Shown here one piece after another: positions 19,285-31,706 of a DNA stretch of 64,000 nt. The position numbers were made by a program, and so were the translations under genes. The stretch lies in NCBI GenBank assembly GCA_036320915.1, contig JAXBDG010000013.1:1736001-1800000 (forward strand). The letters run 5' to 3'. The notes beneath the pieces were generated by a model. It did not search any database. It was given only the letters and a program-made list of their open reading frames with translations, and was not told the DNA's origin. The number at the start of each line of letters is the position of its first letter. The stretch's first letter is position 1. Origin of the DNA: Linnemannia elongata. Lineage: Eukaryota > Mortierellomycota > Mortierellomycetes > Mortierellales > Mortierellaceae.

Positions 19285-22200
19285 CTAAGGGGTCGATTGG
19301 GCATCGGCGGAGGTAGCTGTGGCGGTCGTAGAGGTAATATTAGTGGTCGCTGGTACAATGCTAGTCGTTGTCGTCGTGGCAGTCGTAGCAGTCGTTGTCG
19401 TGGAGGTTGTCGTAGCAGCGGTGCTCCCAGTAGGGGATACAGCAGGTGGGAGTGACCCCTTCCTCATCAAAAATACATACGGTCCCGATAATGGCTCTCC
19501 TTCAGCAACGCTTGAGGCAATACTGGGGGTAGAAGAAGTCGAGGGCGGTAACTCAATCGGCTCAGATACCAACTCTGCAAGTCCACTATGGTTGCTGCTG
19601 GTGGGAGTAGCCTTGGGCGACATCAGGATCGTCGGCCGAGGAGCAGAAGGAGGAGAGGCCACCGTGTGAGTAATTGTTGGGACTGCGTTCTCCTTGTCTT
19701 CCTTCATCATGTTGTTCTTGATGTACGCCGCTGAGAGCCTGAGACTCTTGGAAAGCTGCGCCTTGACCTTATTAGCACGGCTTCCCGACATTGACATCGA
19801 GTGTGAGAGCGCATACAGTCCTTGAGGTGTTGACGAGGACGAAGAGTGGTGGTGATGGTGGCTGCGTGTCGAATGAGAAGATCCAGAGTGATCAGAGTGG
19901 TTGGAGGGAGATGTCGAGATGTTGGCGGCGTTCTGGAGAGTATATTCGCCGCCGTTGCCAGACTTTTGTGCTCCAGGGATCGCGATCGCCCCCCTAGATT
20001 TCTCGGAGGCCTCGGAAGTCGCCTTGTTGGCGGCAAAGAGGGCTGTTCCGAGTCCTCCATCACTCTCTCTGCGTTTCACAAACAGACTCGAAAGATCCTG
20101 TTGCATCGACGAAGGTTGTTGCAGACGATGGACGTTGGTTGGGTATGATCCAGCTGCTGAGGGCGATGAGACAACAGATGTAGGGGCGCTTATAGATCCC
20201 GCCGAGGGTGCTGGTCCCTGTGGACGAAGGCGTGGTGACAGGGTCAAAGAAGCTCCAGAATTGGGTGGGGAACTAAAAGTGGGGCTGACGGACGAGTCGC
20301 CGTTAATGGGCGGGGAACCTGGCATAGGATCTCCGCGGGCGGCGCTCTTGGATCGGAGATAATCCATGGCTGAGCCACCTCCTTCCCCTCTCATATGGAC
20401 AACCTGGCCCAAGCTCCGTCGGTTGGATCGTTGCTGAAAGTGCTTGATATCCTCAGGATCCACCGCCGAGTCCCATCCATTGTTGCTGCTGGCTGATCCT
20501 GAGGGGTCAACAATGGGTGAGGTTGACGTTCCCGGAGTAGAGGCTGCAGTGTCCTCGGTCACGGAGTCATCACCAGCAGTCGAGACTTGTGCCGATGTCT
20601 CTGCTTCTTCGTCCAGCATCTTGACCTCGACACTGAGGTTGCTTGAGGCTCCGTTCTGAAGCATAAACTCGGCCATGGGGTAAACCTCATAGAGATCATC
20701 CAGACTAAACTGGACACCATTCCTGAGTGCGAGGAGCAACGGAGAGGTTTGCATCACCATGAAGGAAGCTACCGAACGGTCTGCCTGCGAAGGCGATTGG
20801 GCTTCAAGCGAAAGAGGCTGGCTCGAAAGAGCATCCTGACCAGCGCTCGGGGCAGATCCTGGGGCGTTCAAGATGGAGGACGCGATGGTTGATCGAGAGT
20901 AGCGGGAAGATGTCTCGGAGCCCATTGAAAGACCTTCCAAGTTTGCCTGCAGTTGGCTGTCGCTCAAAGCCGCGGATCCTGTGGTGTCATCCGACCCCAT
21001 CGCAACATGGCCAGCTCCTGGAGGATTTCCGTCGGTCTCTGGTTCAACTTCCTGGATGGCGTTCAGGTCGGCGCCGGCAGCAAACGTCGCAATGACTCCG
21101 GGGATGTTGTTGGCAGTGACCTCGTTGAAGAGGGCTTTGTTGATTAAGGCTGCTTGCTCCTCCTGTGTTTTTGCATCGCCATAGTACCGCTTCTTGTCGA
21201 TAAAGGCTCGGTCGACGTACTTTTTCTGGATGAATGACACCTTGTAGTCACGGGAGTCGTTCACAAGAGGACGTCTAAAGACAACCTTGGTCGATGTATG
21301 ATCGTCATGAGCCTCCGACTGAATCAGGTTGGCTTCCCAAATCTTGTTCGAGGTCTCATTACCAACAGCACGGATAAAGTCAAAAAGGTCGCGGGTATAT
21401 GATGTTGTGTCCAAAGTGAACGACCGCACCTTGGAGATGTGAGTCCCCAAACTGCGATGAATTCCAGAGCATTCTATATAATTATAGGGGATAATCATCA
21501 GAGTCCATTTCGTGTGTCAAGCAACTTATTGTCATATATGTAACAAGTAAATGTCATGTCATCTTACCAATGCAGATGAGGATGCCGAGGTTGATGGCAC
21601 ACCAGTCAGGGTTCTTGGCCCCGCACTCAGCGCAAAAGTTGTTGGCTGGATGAGAATCCCTCATTATCTGCAAAAGCCGAGTTCCGAGGTGATCCATATC
21701 TAGCGTCTCAAAAGCTCTGCCAAAGTCATGCGAACCGCTGGCGTTATGTCCATGACGACTTCCAGTCATGGGCAAGGCGTGCAAAATCTGCTCCATGCTG
21801 GATCGTCCTGCTCCGCTGAATCCTGACATCAGTCCGTCAACGCCAAAGACACCAGTAGACTTGGAGTCCTTGCTGTTAGGGGAGTAATAACCAAGGCTCT
21901 GACAGCTGCTTGTTCCGTCCAAAAGACTCTGGATGGCATTGGAGATGACGCTGATCCAAGAGTTCATGTCCTCTGCGCTAGTGGCCTGGTAGACCCTCCT
22001 GAACTTGGGGGTGATCACTTCAAAGGTGAAGCGTCTGTCCTGGTTCCGGCAAGCACGGACGGTCGAAATGCGGAGGTTGATGGGCTCGTTGTGAAGCATA
22101 GTGGCGCCCTTCTTCCAGTGCGAGTACTCATGCATGTGACCCTCGGAAAGCACACACCAGTACTTGTGCCAGTTGATATTGGGCTTTTCCAGGACGGCGG

Positions 22201-25194
22201 AGTTGTTGTGCATGCTGGGTCGGCTGGTCGCAAACAAGAATCCTTCCTTGCGGCGTCCGAGGGCGGATCCGGCGTCAATGTCCTGGTGCTCCAAGTCACG
22301 AAAACCGCTGAACTTTGGTGCCTGGTTGTTTTGTTGAGCGCCACCAATTTGCAGAGACCCGTGGGAAATGCTTCCTGTTGTGCTCTTCTGATCAGATCCG
22401 GCTGTGTTGTCAGCGTGGTCGCCGGAGGGCTCCAGAGATCCTCGAACCACTTCGAGCGGGCTGTCAGAAGAGACGTCAGGGCTATTGGTGGACGATCCTG
22501 CGGAAGCGGTCGCGATCATAGGGGTTGACCCACCCTTGGAGATCGCAAGTGAATGGTGAGGTGCATTCACGTTGTCGTCTTGTGACTCAAGAAGCTCCTT
22601 TCTCCGTTCCTGCCGCTCCTTCCTGACCGTAGCGGCTCGCTTGTGGGACTCCAAAAGATCGGCAGCAATCATGTCCAGACCAGGTTTAAGGCTTTCGGCC
22701 AACAAGGCAGTCTCGACCATGTTTCTGCAGTGTTTCTCAGAGTAGTTGGTGAGATGGTGAAGTATCTCATCACTCTTGCTACCACCCACGCGCATATCCA
22801 GCAGGAATCCCCAGTACTCGAAGCGCTTGATCTCAAAGTGCCTGCGCTTCTTTTCGTACTTGGCATCGGCCTCGCCCTTCTTGCGGTTGTTCTCCTGCTT
22901 CATAGCCATGTACTTGGACAGGAATTGGTAATAGTCCTTGCTCTCGTCGTCAAAGGCTTTGCGATGAGCCTCTGCTGCCTTGATGTCGTTGCCGTAAAAT
23001 CGGGTGAGCGGCTCGATCAGCAAGTTTCTCATCTGGTGGGCCAACACCTCGGATCTCTCCGCCAAACTCTGTGACATTGGTCGAAGGTAGCTGTTGACCA
23101 AAGGCTCAGCGGGCCTAAAGCTCTCCATTTCTTTGATAAAGATTTCCTCTGTTGACACCCAAGCCTTTCTTGCATCGACGACTGCCTGGGCGGCCTTGAG
23201 GATCCTCTTAGTGGCGGCCTTCATATCCCGAATGTTGTTCTCGCACTCAACAACCGTAGCTCGAAACAATGGACCATCTTCGGTGTCGTGTGCGAATGGG
23301 GCAGGTTGTGGGTTAGACGGACTGGCAGAAGTGGATCCCGATCCTCCTTGGGCGACGACAGCAGCCTCGGGCAGACTTGGCAGGGAACTGTGGCTCGCGG
23401 GGATGGAGAGGAACTTTGTGTGAAAGGAGGGCAGCTTGCCCACACTGGTGCTGTATCTCTCGGGTGTCGAGGCTCTTCTCCAATGACGTCCACCTCCCGA
23501 CAATGTCGATGTGGCGGGGAGCGAGTATCTTTGTCCTGCAAACTGCTCGGTTGGTGGAGCATCTAAAGTATAGAGTGATTAAAGAATGTAAAGTCAGTAT
23601 GCTTGGTTATGTGTCATATCAACAAAGAATTGATAAAGAGTGTGTTTGACGACTTACTAACGATCCAAAGTGAAAACTGGGCCACGATTTTTGTGGATAC
23701 CGAGGCAGGGTCCTGATAAAGGAACTAGATAGTTACAAGCAAGCAAGTTAGGATAGGGCATGACAACACTAGCAAAATCTTGTGCGATGATTGGACGATT
23801 AGAAACCAGTTGGAGGAATGGACTGTGGGAAACCTACTGCAAAAACGGCCTTATGCTCAACAACCACATCCTCGACGTTCTCTTTGGGGGTGTAGGTCGC
23901 TTCCCATTGGTAATGACCGTCCTTGTGCTCGTTCGGATGGGCGTTAACCTCCGAGATGGTATAATCCTTCATCTATATCATCAAAAAAAAGAAGGGTTAA
24001 TTATCTAAACATTGCATGGATGGACAGCAAAAGCAGGCTGTTGGTCGTTCACGTTTCATCTCGAAAGTGAAATAAGAAAAGGAGATTTGGTTTCCGTTAC
24101 CTGACGTTGAGGATCGAATGTACGGCACAATTCCTGCATTTCTTGTTCCGATTCGGCTTTTGCAAAGTACAGCAACGTAGTATCCAGAGGAGCTGGGAGG
24201 TCTTTGGAAGAGACCTCCGTTTTTACGATAGATCCTGAGGGACCCTCGCAGTTAATACAAGACGTCTCCTTTTCTTCTTCTTCCTTAGCCTGGCGGCTCT
24301 GCTGCAAGTCTGCATTACTATTGTTGTCTGTGCTGCTGGCTTGCTGAGCATCAGCCTCAGAAGCAACATTTGTTGCTGATGGTGGCGGCGTCGTTGAAGT
24401 TGTTGCTCCTTCTGCCGGCACCACTGACACTGGCGGTGACTCTACTGCTGCTGTGGTGATGGTAACGTCGGGTGTAGTGAAGACAGCGGGGGCAGTGATG
24501 TCGTGTGAACGTGGTGGGGTAGTGGTGTTGTTTTTGTGGTCATGGTGTTGAGAGCGAACGTTTCTGATATCATTTTCGGCGGTAGTATGTTCCTGAGGGT
24601 CATGGACGCCCTGTGGCACATTGGTCGACGTCAATGAGTCGAGAATAGTCCCCTTGATGTCAAACAAAAGTCGAACCCCACCCCCTGCTTGAACTTTAAG
24701 CAGAAGGGCGGGAATAGGAATAGTGGGTGTTACTGTGGTGGAGCCTGTTGTTAATGTTGCCGCTGTTGCTGGTGGTTCTTGTGGTTCCTGCCTTGACCCT
24801 GACCCTGATGCTGAAGCTGACTCGACGAGATTGTCGCTCGGTGTAGGGGTAAGAGGATGTGGCTCTGGGTCCTGGACATACTCGATCCGGTCCAGGGTGT
24901 GAGATCGGACTGCGAAAGTGTCGTTGGGCTGAACGGATACAGTCACCGCGGGTGAACTCGTCGCATTGTGAACCGTGATGCTCGTGATAGCAACTATTGG
25001 AGGGAAGGGGTTGAAGGCGGCAACGGGGAAAGTAGGTTAGGTTAGGAAAACTGACAACTTGGCGGAGAGAGCGGGACAGGGGTATGAGCGAGGGACAAGC
25101 TGGAAGAGTTTTTGCGTATGAAAGTTGACTTGCATTGAGAGGGGTCTGGTTGGGAAAGGGACGAGGGGATGTGAGCAGAGCTGGCAGGTGCCAT
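19285..25194 (-). CDS. BAR-PH-ArfGAP protein (centaurin/ACAP type)
   Basis: Proposed exons 25194-25059, 24993-24101, 23972-23838, 23712-23658, 23562-21568 and 21473-19285; 1800 residues, phases consistent. ArfGAPs trigger GTP hydrolysis by Arf at curved membranes. Order: an N-terminal region of about 500 residues with low-complexity parts; a helical BAR domain, about residues 505-730 (YYQFLSKYMAMKQENNRKK); a PH domain at about 845-960 (NWHKYWCVLSEGHMHEY); then the ArfGAP zinc finger NFCAECGAKNPDWCA continuing over an intron to CIECSGIHRSLGTH, with C-x2-C, C-x2-C and the arginine finger. The last 600 residues are Ser/Pro/Thr-rich and end in a Thr/Ala run. S. pombe Cnt5/Cnt6 have the same core. 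Exon 1 is the least certain part: its donor GTTGTC is weak. Confidence 0.85.
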
Positions 25195-27080
25195 GGTCTG
25201 ATGGTCCGAATGGGAGAGGGCCAAGGGAGAGAGAAGAGGAAGCTCAAGGCTGTCGTGGCTGTTAGTTGGTCGGTCGGTTGGTAAAAAGAGGGAGTTTGCG
25301 CTGGTGATGGAGGTGAGAAAACGAGGTTAAGTGGGTGACAGCGGACGATGGTGATGATGACCAGGCAAGGAATAAAAGAAGGAGGATGGCGAAGTGGGAG
25401 AAAGCGAAGGGAAGGAGGGTGAAGGAGCAAGAAAGGGAAGGGAGAGAAGGGAATAAAAGAGCGGGCGTGGAGAGGAAGTGAAGGAAGGGTGTGAAGAGAG
25501 GGTGAGACGAAGAAAAGAAAAAAAAAAAAAGGACGACACTTTTTTGCACCGTTGGATTGAAGGTGAAGAACGAAGGAGGGGGAGGGGAAACGCATAAAGA
25601 AAAATAAGAGAAAAAAAAGAGGCCAAATGGCTTATTCGATTATTTGGCCAATGGGTATGGGTAAGGGAATATTGGATATTGGGTCTATGGGAGATGGGGG
25701 GGTTGGAGGCCGACAAGGTTTGCTACTGCCACTAGCTGCTTGACTACTACTACTACAACAAAGGTACACACAGCTGGTGATTCTGTGGAGAGAAATATGG
25801 AAGGGAAAAGGGGAGAGGGGAAAGGGAAGGGACCAGATATAGTTATTCACTTGCATCCAATACAACATCCAACAACAACAACAATTGAGAGCATTTACTC
25901 TTGGCTTCAGCTGGTCCTCTTTTCTCCCATTTCTCACATAAGGAGGCATGCTGCTCACCATTTTTTATTTTTTTATTTTTTTTTTCCTCTTTCTCTTCTT
26001 GCCTTCTGATCATTCGGGGAGCCCTCATTCTTTCTTTCTTCCTTCCTTTCTTATTGACTTTTCTTTTGCCTCTTCCCTTTTGACTTTCGATCGAACCTCC
26101 TCACCCTCAACCCCACTTATGTCTCTCTTTTTTTTTTTTTGACGCCAAACATTTTGTACCTTCCACATCGATAACGAGGAATACCCTGGCATGACCCATT
26201 CCAACCATTGGAACAATTGACCCATTGACCATAACCTTTAGCAAGGATATCCTTATTAGCATCAACAAATAAGCGCAGGATAACGCTCGACAAGGAAAAT
26301 AAAACAAAAAATAACAAGAACAATTGGCACCAATGGTTCATCATATGCCGAGAGCATTATTATTATTGAACACAAGGCCACAACCCTTTTTCTAAAAATG
26401 CCTGCCTTTCCTCTTCAGAGCCCACAAAGCCATTTAAAGTAAAATAACAAAAAAAAACAAGCGCATCTTTCTTTTATTTCTTTCTTTATTTGCGATCGGG
26501 AAATAGTAATAGGGGAACTGATATCTACCAAGGGACAATGCTTTGGTGATGATTGGAGGAGGAAACGAGTCGAATGGGTGTGTCGCGTCAATGTCAACTG
26601 AGACACAAACGCGCCCTGAAAAGAAAAAAAGAAAATATAATGATTTTTCTTACCTTTTCTTTTGCCCGCGCTCGTTCTCGTTAGACACACGGAGAAAAAT
26701 AAAGTAGCAAAGCCCAGCACCATGTGCATATGCACCAATTAATGTTAATGCTGTTAAGCAACGATATCTCAGCATTAACGGATCCCTGTGGGGTGTTTTT
26801 ATTGTATCCATTGGACCTCATTCCGTGTCGGTGAACCGGCGTCTTTTTCTTGGCCAGAGTCAGCTGTATTGAAAAATGGTGGCAAAAACCTTCTCCGACG
26901 ACCGACGACGCGTGTGACGTCACTTCGGGGTTTCCTTGTGAAGACTTAAGACCCGTTTGATTGCTTACCATTCCTCTTTTCACCTTCCCTTTCTTCAGTC
27001 ACCAACCACGCACCCTCAATTCACAATCACGCACGCCAAGTTAGCCTACACACCCAAACAACCCTCCAACAAACACAACC
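25195..27080. other. Divergent intergenic region
   Basis: About 25230-25620 is purine-rich on +, the C+T-rich leader of the ArfGAP gene. The remainder up to the Heh1-like ATG shows low-complexity T/C tracts (25960-26150) and no supported gene. Confidence 0.5.
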
Positions 27081-29936
27081 ATGGCGCCACCAGTAGACGA
27101 AGTGCCACATTACCTGCACCCGGACTTTGACCCATGGACAATCAAAATGGACCAGATTCGCGACATTCTGATCCAGCACAACGTCAAGCCCCCAACGGGA
27201 GCCGTCCGGAAGCAGCAACTCGTTGACCTCTTCAACGAGTATATCAAGCCTGATGTTCCTGAGCTTGGAGACTCGGAGGAGGATATGATTGAGCACGAGG
27301 ATACCGTCAAGTTCGCCAAGGTAACTGGTCACTTTTGAATACGCCTCTAATCGAACATACGCGTATTGAAAAAAGCGGCAGTAACTAATAAATGATCCTT
27401 CGCTTCGTACTCTTTGGCCGAATAGATCAAACCCAAGAGGACCAACAGTCGCGCCAAGCTCTCCAAGGAAAATAGCATTGTTGAGACGAAACAGGAAGAG
27501 GAACCAACTCGAGGCAGGAAGCCAAGGAAGACTGATTTGCAGAGTGACGACGAGGCCCGTGGCAGGAAGCCCCGAAAGACTGACTTGCAGAGTGACGACG
27601 AGGCCCGTGGCAAGAAGCCACGAAAGACTGACCTGCAGAGTGACGACGAAAGTCGACCCCGAGGCCGTCCCAGGGTAAACAACGAAATCACAGGAATTGA
27701 CCAAACCTGCATCATTGACGCGTGTTATATCATGAAAGGAAAACTAATTATTTTTGCCGTCATTGTATGCGGTCGTACGTAGAAGGTGACAAGGGAGAAG
27801 AGCAACAACTTTTCGGATGAGAATCCATTCCAGAGCGGCAGCGAGTCAGGACGCAGTCGGTCGCGATCACGCACAACCCCTACTTTGGTTCGGTCACGAT
27901 CTAGTACACGTATCGCCTCTCGAAGGGCAGCAAGGGAGAGCCAAGAAGCAGAAAATCAGGATCACGTCTTCAAAGTCCCAGCACAACCTGCATTTTCAAA
28001 GTTCATGAAGCCCTCGCCAGTCACCAAGGAGAAGAAAACGGATTTGTTGTCGAGATCATCAACATCGCCACCACCAGTAAAAGCGCGTCAAATTACCGAT
28101 GCAGAGCTTCCAAACCCCAAAGAGCTCAACCTCACATCGTCGCAGGACGACAAGGACGACAAGGACGACATGAAGGAGCTGAAAGATAACCTTCGACGGG
28201 CCTTGAAATACCTCTGGGTTGTCCTTCCAGCCATCTTTCTCGCATATGGCGTCTGGTACCGTCAGGCGAGATTCGACATTGGCTTCTGTACCCCCGCCAC
28301 AGATGAATTGACCAAGGGCAAGAGTACGTTTTCAATTCTGTTGTAATGATTGCCATGCTTGGTGCATCAGTTATGTCAATTGATAAGTCTACTAACGCGT
28401 CTCCGTTTTGATGTTTATCTTAGGCTGGTTTTCTCCTTCATGCATCCCTTGCCCTGACCACGCGACTTGCATTGACCCGGACGCTGATCCTATCTGCCCT
28501 CCAGAGTACATGTTAAAGCCCCAGCTTTTGAGTTTTGGCAACCTTCTTCCTCTCTCGCCCATCTGCGTTCTGAATAAGGCCAAGGAGTACCAGAGTCTTC
28601 GGGTTGCCAATGCTGCCGAACAGCTTTTGCAGATCCATGCAGGAAATGTTGAGTGCGGGATGTTGACCAGAGACAAGGCACCCATCAACAGTGCCGAGTA
28701 TAACGCCCGCCGCAGCATCTCAACTGATGATCTCCAATTCCAACTTGAGCAACTTAAAGATGTAAGCAGGTTGTGGGAGATGTTTTTGGTTTCAGCGGGA
28801 AGATATCAATTGCTGCAGATATTTTGTTCAGTTATTAATATCGACATTTTTTTCCGTATTTTTAGGCCAGCGTTGATAGGGAAGAGTTTTTGCAGTACTG
28901 GAAGCTCGCTCTGAAGGAACTTCATCGCCGACCTGACACTGTTGTTTTTGAGCACGGTTTGGCAAAGTAGGTCTTGTTTACAGGAGAATGGAGCATTTTA
29001 ACAGTATCTCCTATTAATCGTATGCTTCATTGTTTTTCAGGCACACATACTAATGTACGTGGATTCTATTGTTTCACAACAACGTTTTAGTGAGGAGCGT
29101 ATTCGATCATTGAAACCACGCAAGTCATTGGGCTGCCGCCTTCGTCAGGCCTTTGTTGGCTGGGCCCTCAGGTTCAAGTTTATCCTCTTTGGTAAGTCAT
29201 ATATATACCTCTTTCATTGTATCATCTCTTGAACTATCCCTTTGTTTTGAATCAGTGCTCACCAAAAACCCCGTTTTACTGGACACTCTCACTTATAATA
29301 GCATTGACGGCGGGACTAATTGGAGCAGCAGCAGTTCACGTGCACATTGCTCGCAGACGTAAGGAGACGCGTATTGTCAACGGCCTAGTCCAGAACGTGT
29401 TGATCAAACTGTCGGACCAAGCACATTACTACTACGTCGATCGGGTCCTTTACCCAGAACCGTACCTCCCAGAATACCATCTCCGGGATGTTTTGCTGGC
29501 TGACGTTCATTCCCCAGCCCGGCGACAGGAAATCTGGAACAAGGTCGAGGCTGTAGTGGAGCGTAATTCGAATGTTAGGGCTACCTCGGAGGAAGTCCGT
29601 GGGGAGTTGCATCGTGTTTGGGAATGGGTTGGGGCGACTGGAGTTTATAATCAGCAAAACCAACAGAACCAGCACAGCCAAAGGCTTCACGAGCATCAGC
29701 ATCAGGTGGGTAGGGAGGAGGAGCGGTATTTGAGGGATGAGCATTTGGGCGGCTCTGTGGGTAGTGGTACTGGAACTGGACGAGCAGTGAGGGGTGTGCC
29801 CAAGGTACCCCCTCGTGTGGGACCTCATGGAAGCTTTTTTGGAATGCGACGTGAGGATTCGGAATACCTGAACCCCGAGAATTCGTTGTACCCTTCTCTA
29901 TCCCAGCAGGACTATGGATCCTACTCCCAGAACTAA
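27081..29936 (+). CDS. Inner nuclear membrane protein, Src1/Heh1/Lem2 family
   Basis: Exons 27081-27320, 27426-27674, 27783-28323, 28424-28761, 28866-28966, 29091-29191 and 29302-29936; 734 residues. Introns are 100-124 nt. These proteins tether chromatin and help nuclear-pore and envelope quality control. Residues about 8-50 form the HeH/LEM-like fold (YLHPDFDPWTIKMDQIR). Next comes a basic linker with three 16-residue repeats and an AT-hook-like PRGRPR, then SDENPFQSGSES and an RS-rich part. A first membrane helix (YLWVVLPAIFLAYGVWY) leads to the lumenal MSC domain with paired cysteines (SPSCIPCPDHATC). A second helix near ILFALTAGLIGAAAV precedes the nucleoplasmic C-terminal domain (LHRVWEWVGATGVY). 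The last junction has two possible acceptors; the one at 29300-29301 keeps the frame. Confidence 0.9.
27510..27653 (+). repeat. Three tandem 48-bp repeats inside the Heh1-like gene
   Basis: Each encodes RGRKPRKTDLQSDDEA with slight changes (third copy RGKKPRK, ending SDDES). Nucleotide identity between copies is high, suggesting recent duplication. Confidence 0.9.
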
Positions 29937-30024
29937 TACGCGTATGGGATAGGGCTGGAGAGAAGGAGGGGAAAGGGCATGAGACACGGTGTCCTGTGAG
30001 TATATCTGCGAGTACGGTATGCAT

Positions 30025-30030
30025 AATAAA
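30025..30030 (+). terminator. Polyadenylation signal
   Basis: AATAAA 89 nt after the stop of the Heh1-like gene, in the 169-bp space before the convergent ceramidase. Confidence 0.5.
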
Positions 30031-30105
30031 AACAATTTTGATAATATAATTTATGGGTAAACTACAACAACTATGTAACAGGTCCTCCGAGGGGTCTTTT
30101 TGATT

Positions 30106-31706
30106 CTAATCGACCTTCTTGGGGTTGATAGACTCCAAGGTCAAAGCCGGCGCAAAGCCCTTCCAGAGGTACACCGAAGGCCTCAACCCCTTCTCGACAT
30201 AGTGCTGGAAAGTCACCAACAATGTCGTGAAATATACGCCCGAAATCGAAAATACATGCCACCATGCATGGAATTGAGGGTTCCACTTCAACACCGAGTT
30301 TGGGCCCACGCCATTGACGAATTCGCAGAGGTGCAAGTCGATCAGCCAGATGGTCACTGCGAATGCGTAAACACCCAATGCGCGTTTGATCAACCAGGCT
30401 GAAGTTGTCGAAGGGTTGTTCCAGGAAGTGATGATGGATTTCTGGCGATGGTGGAGGGTTGTGGTGAGGAAGATGATGGCTAGTTGGAGGATCCCGAAGG
30501 ATGCTTGGAAGGTGTAGAATTGTACCTTTCCGCCTGTGATTGATACAAAGATTGTTGTCAACGCTGGGGGGGGGTTTTTTTTGTGTGTGTGTAGGTTTTT
30601 GTTGAGTTGGAAGGGGAGGGTTGTAGTTGAAAGTTGTTGAAGTTAGGGTTGTTGGTTTCGCCATTGTAGTGGGATTGGAAAAGAAGGGAGAGGGAAGAAA
30701 TTGGGCGTATGAGCCGTCTTAGGTTAGCATGAGCGCGAAGGAAAAACAACAAGGTCAAAAGGTACTAAAACATTCCTCATGATAGACGCAAAAACATCAA
30801 CCGACAGGGCTCACAACCCGCATTAGCATTTTTTTTTTTTTTCTCTTGAAGCAAAAGAGAAAAGGTAACGAAAAGCAAAGGTATGAGTTGTGAGCTACCG
30901 GGTCGGGGTTACTTGCTGGGTACCATGATCCTTTCTTGCCACGATGGCCCAAAACAGCCAAAGGACAAAAGGAAGCACGAGAAAGAAGGAATGGAGAAAA
31001 ATGGGGGAGAGGGAAGGGAGAAGAGACTTACCGAGCCAGGTGGCAAGGCTAATAGGGAACCAGCGTCCCTGAGGTCCGTATTTCGTCTCGGTACAAATAA
31101 ACAACAACGCCGTTGCCGCGTAAATCATTGGCAGCTCATCTACATCATAACCCGGATCACCCACAGGAAGCAATAACAATAAAAATCATGGGTGAGTTTT
31201 TATATACAACTTTGACAAAGACATGACATTGGGCTGCGGGGGGGGATATTAAGGTATTAGTATCCTAACTTACCGAGGAGCTGCATTTTGTGACGGAGAG
31301 TACCGTGGAAGAGTGTCGACCCAATACCGACGACGCTGATTGTCCGGAAGGCTACCTTGAACCGTTTTTCTTTTGTTGGGCAGAGGTATAAGCCCAGTTC
31401 TCCTAGGGCTACAATAAACAAACTCGAGATCGTGTTCCAGAACCTATTCTCGGAAAAGGTTTTTTTGTAAGAATGAGACGAACCATGTTAGTAAAAAAAA
31501 AGAAGGCATGGGGGAACATGACGAAGATGACCAAGCAAAAGGAGAAGGAGAAGAGGAGGAGAAGAAGAGTAGAGAGGTGTACTGGGAAGAATAACGTACT
31601 CGGCGATGTAGTAGGAGACGACATAGTTGCTCTCGCACCAGTCGACGGATGCGGTGTTGGGTGACCAGTATCCGATCTGATCAAACGATGCTGTCGTCGG
31701 CGCCAT
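30106..31706 (-). CDS. Alkaline ceramidase (Ypc1/Ydc1/ACER family)
   Basis: Exons 31706-31600, 31443-31274, 31139-31032 and 30563-30106; 280 residues, the usual family length. It hydrolyses (phyto)ceramide to a sphingoid base and fatty acid in the ER/Golgi membrane. Visible signatures: GYWSPNTASVDWCESNYVVS at the N-terminus, IAEFWNTISSLF across intron 1, GSTLFHGTLRHKMQLLDELP across intron 2 (zinc His and the Asp near it), and HAWWHVFSISGVYF with the two C-terminal zinc histidines. Seven membrane segments fit the sequence. The last intron (466 nt) is unusually long for this locus and has a C-rich tract just before its CAG acceptor. All joins keep phase. Confidence 0.93.

Noticed and set aside
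19319..20362. Open frames on + opposite the ArfGAP C-terminal exon
   Set aside because: Mirror frames of Thr/Ser-rich codons; the minus strand carries the real domain order.
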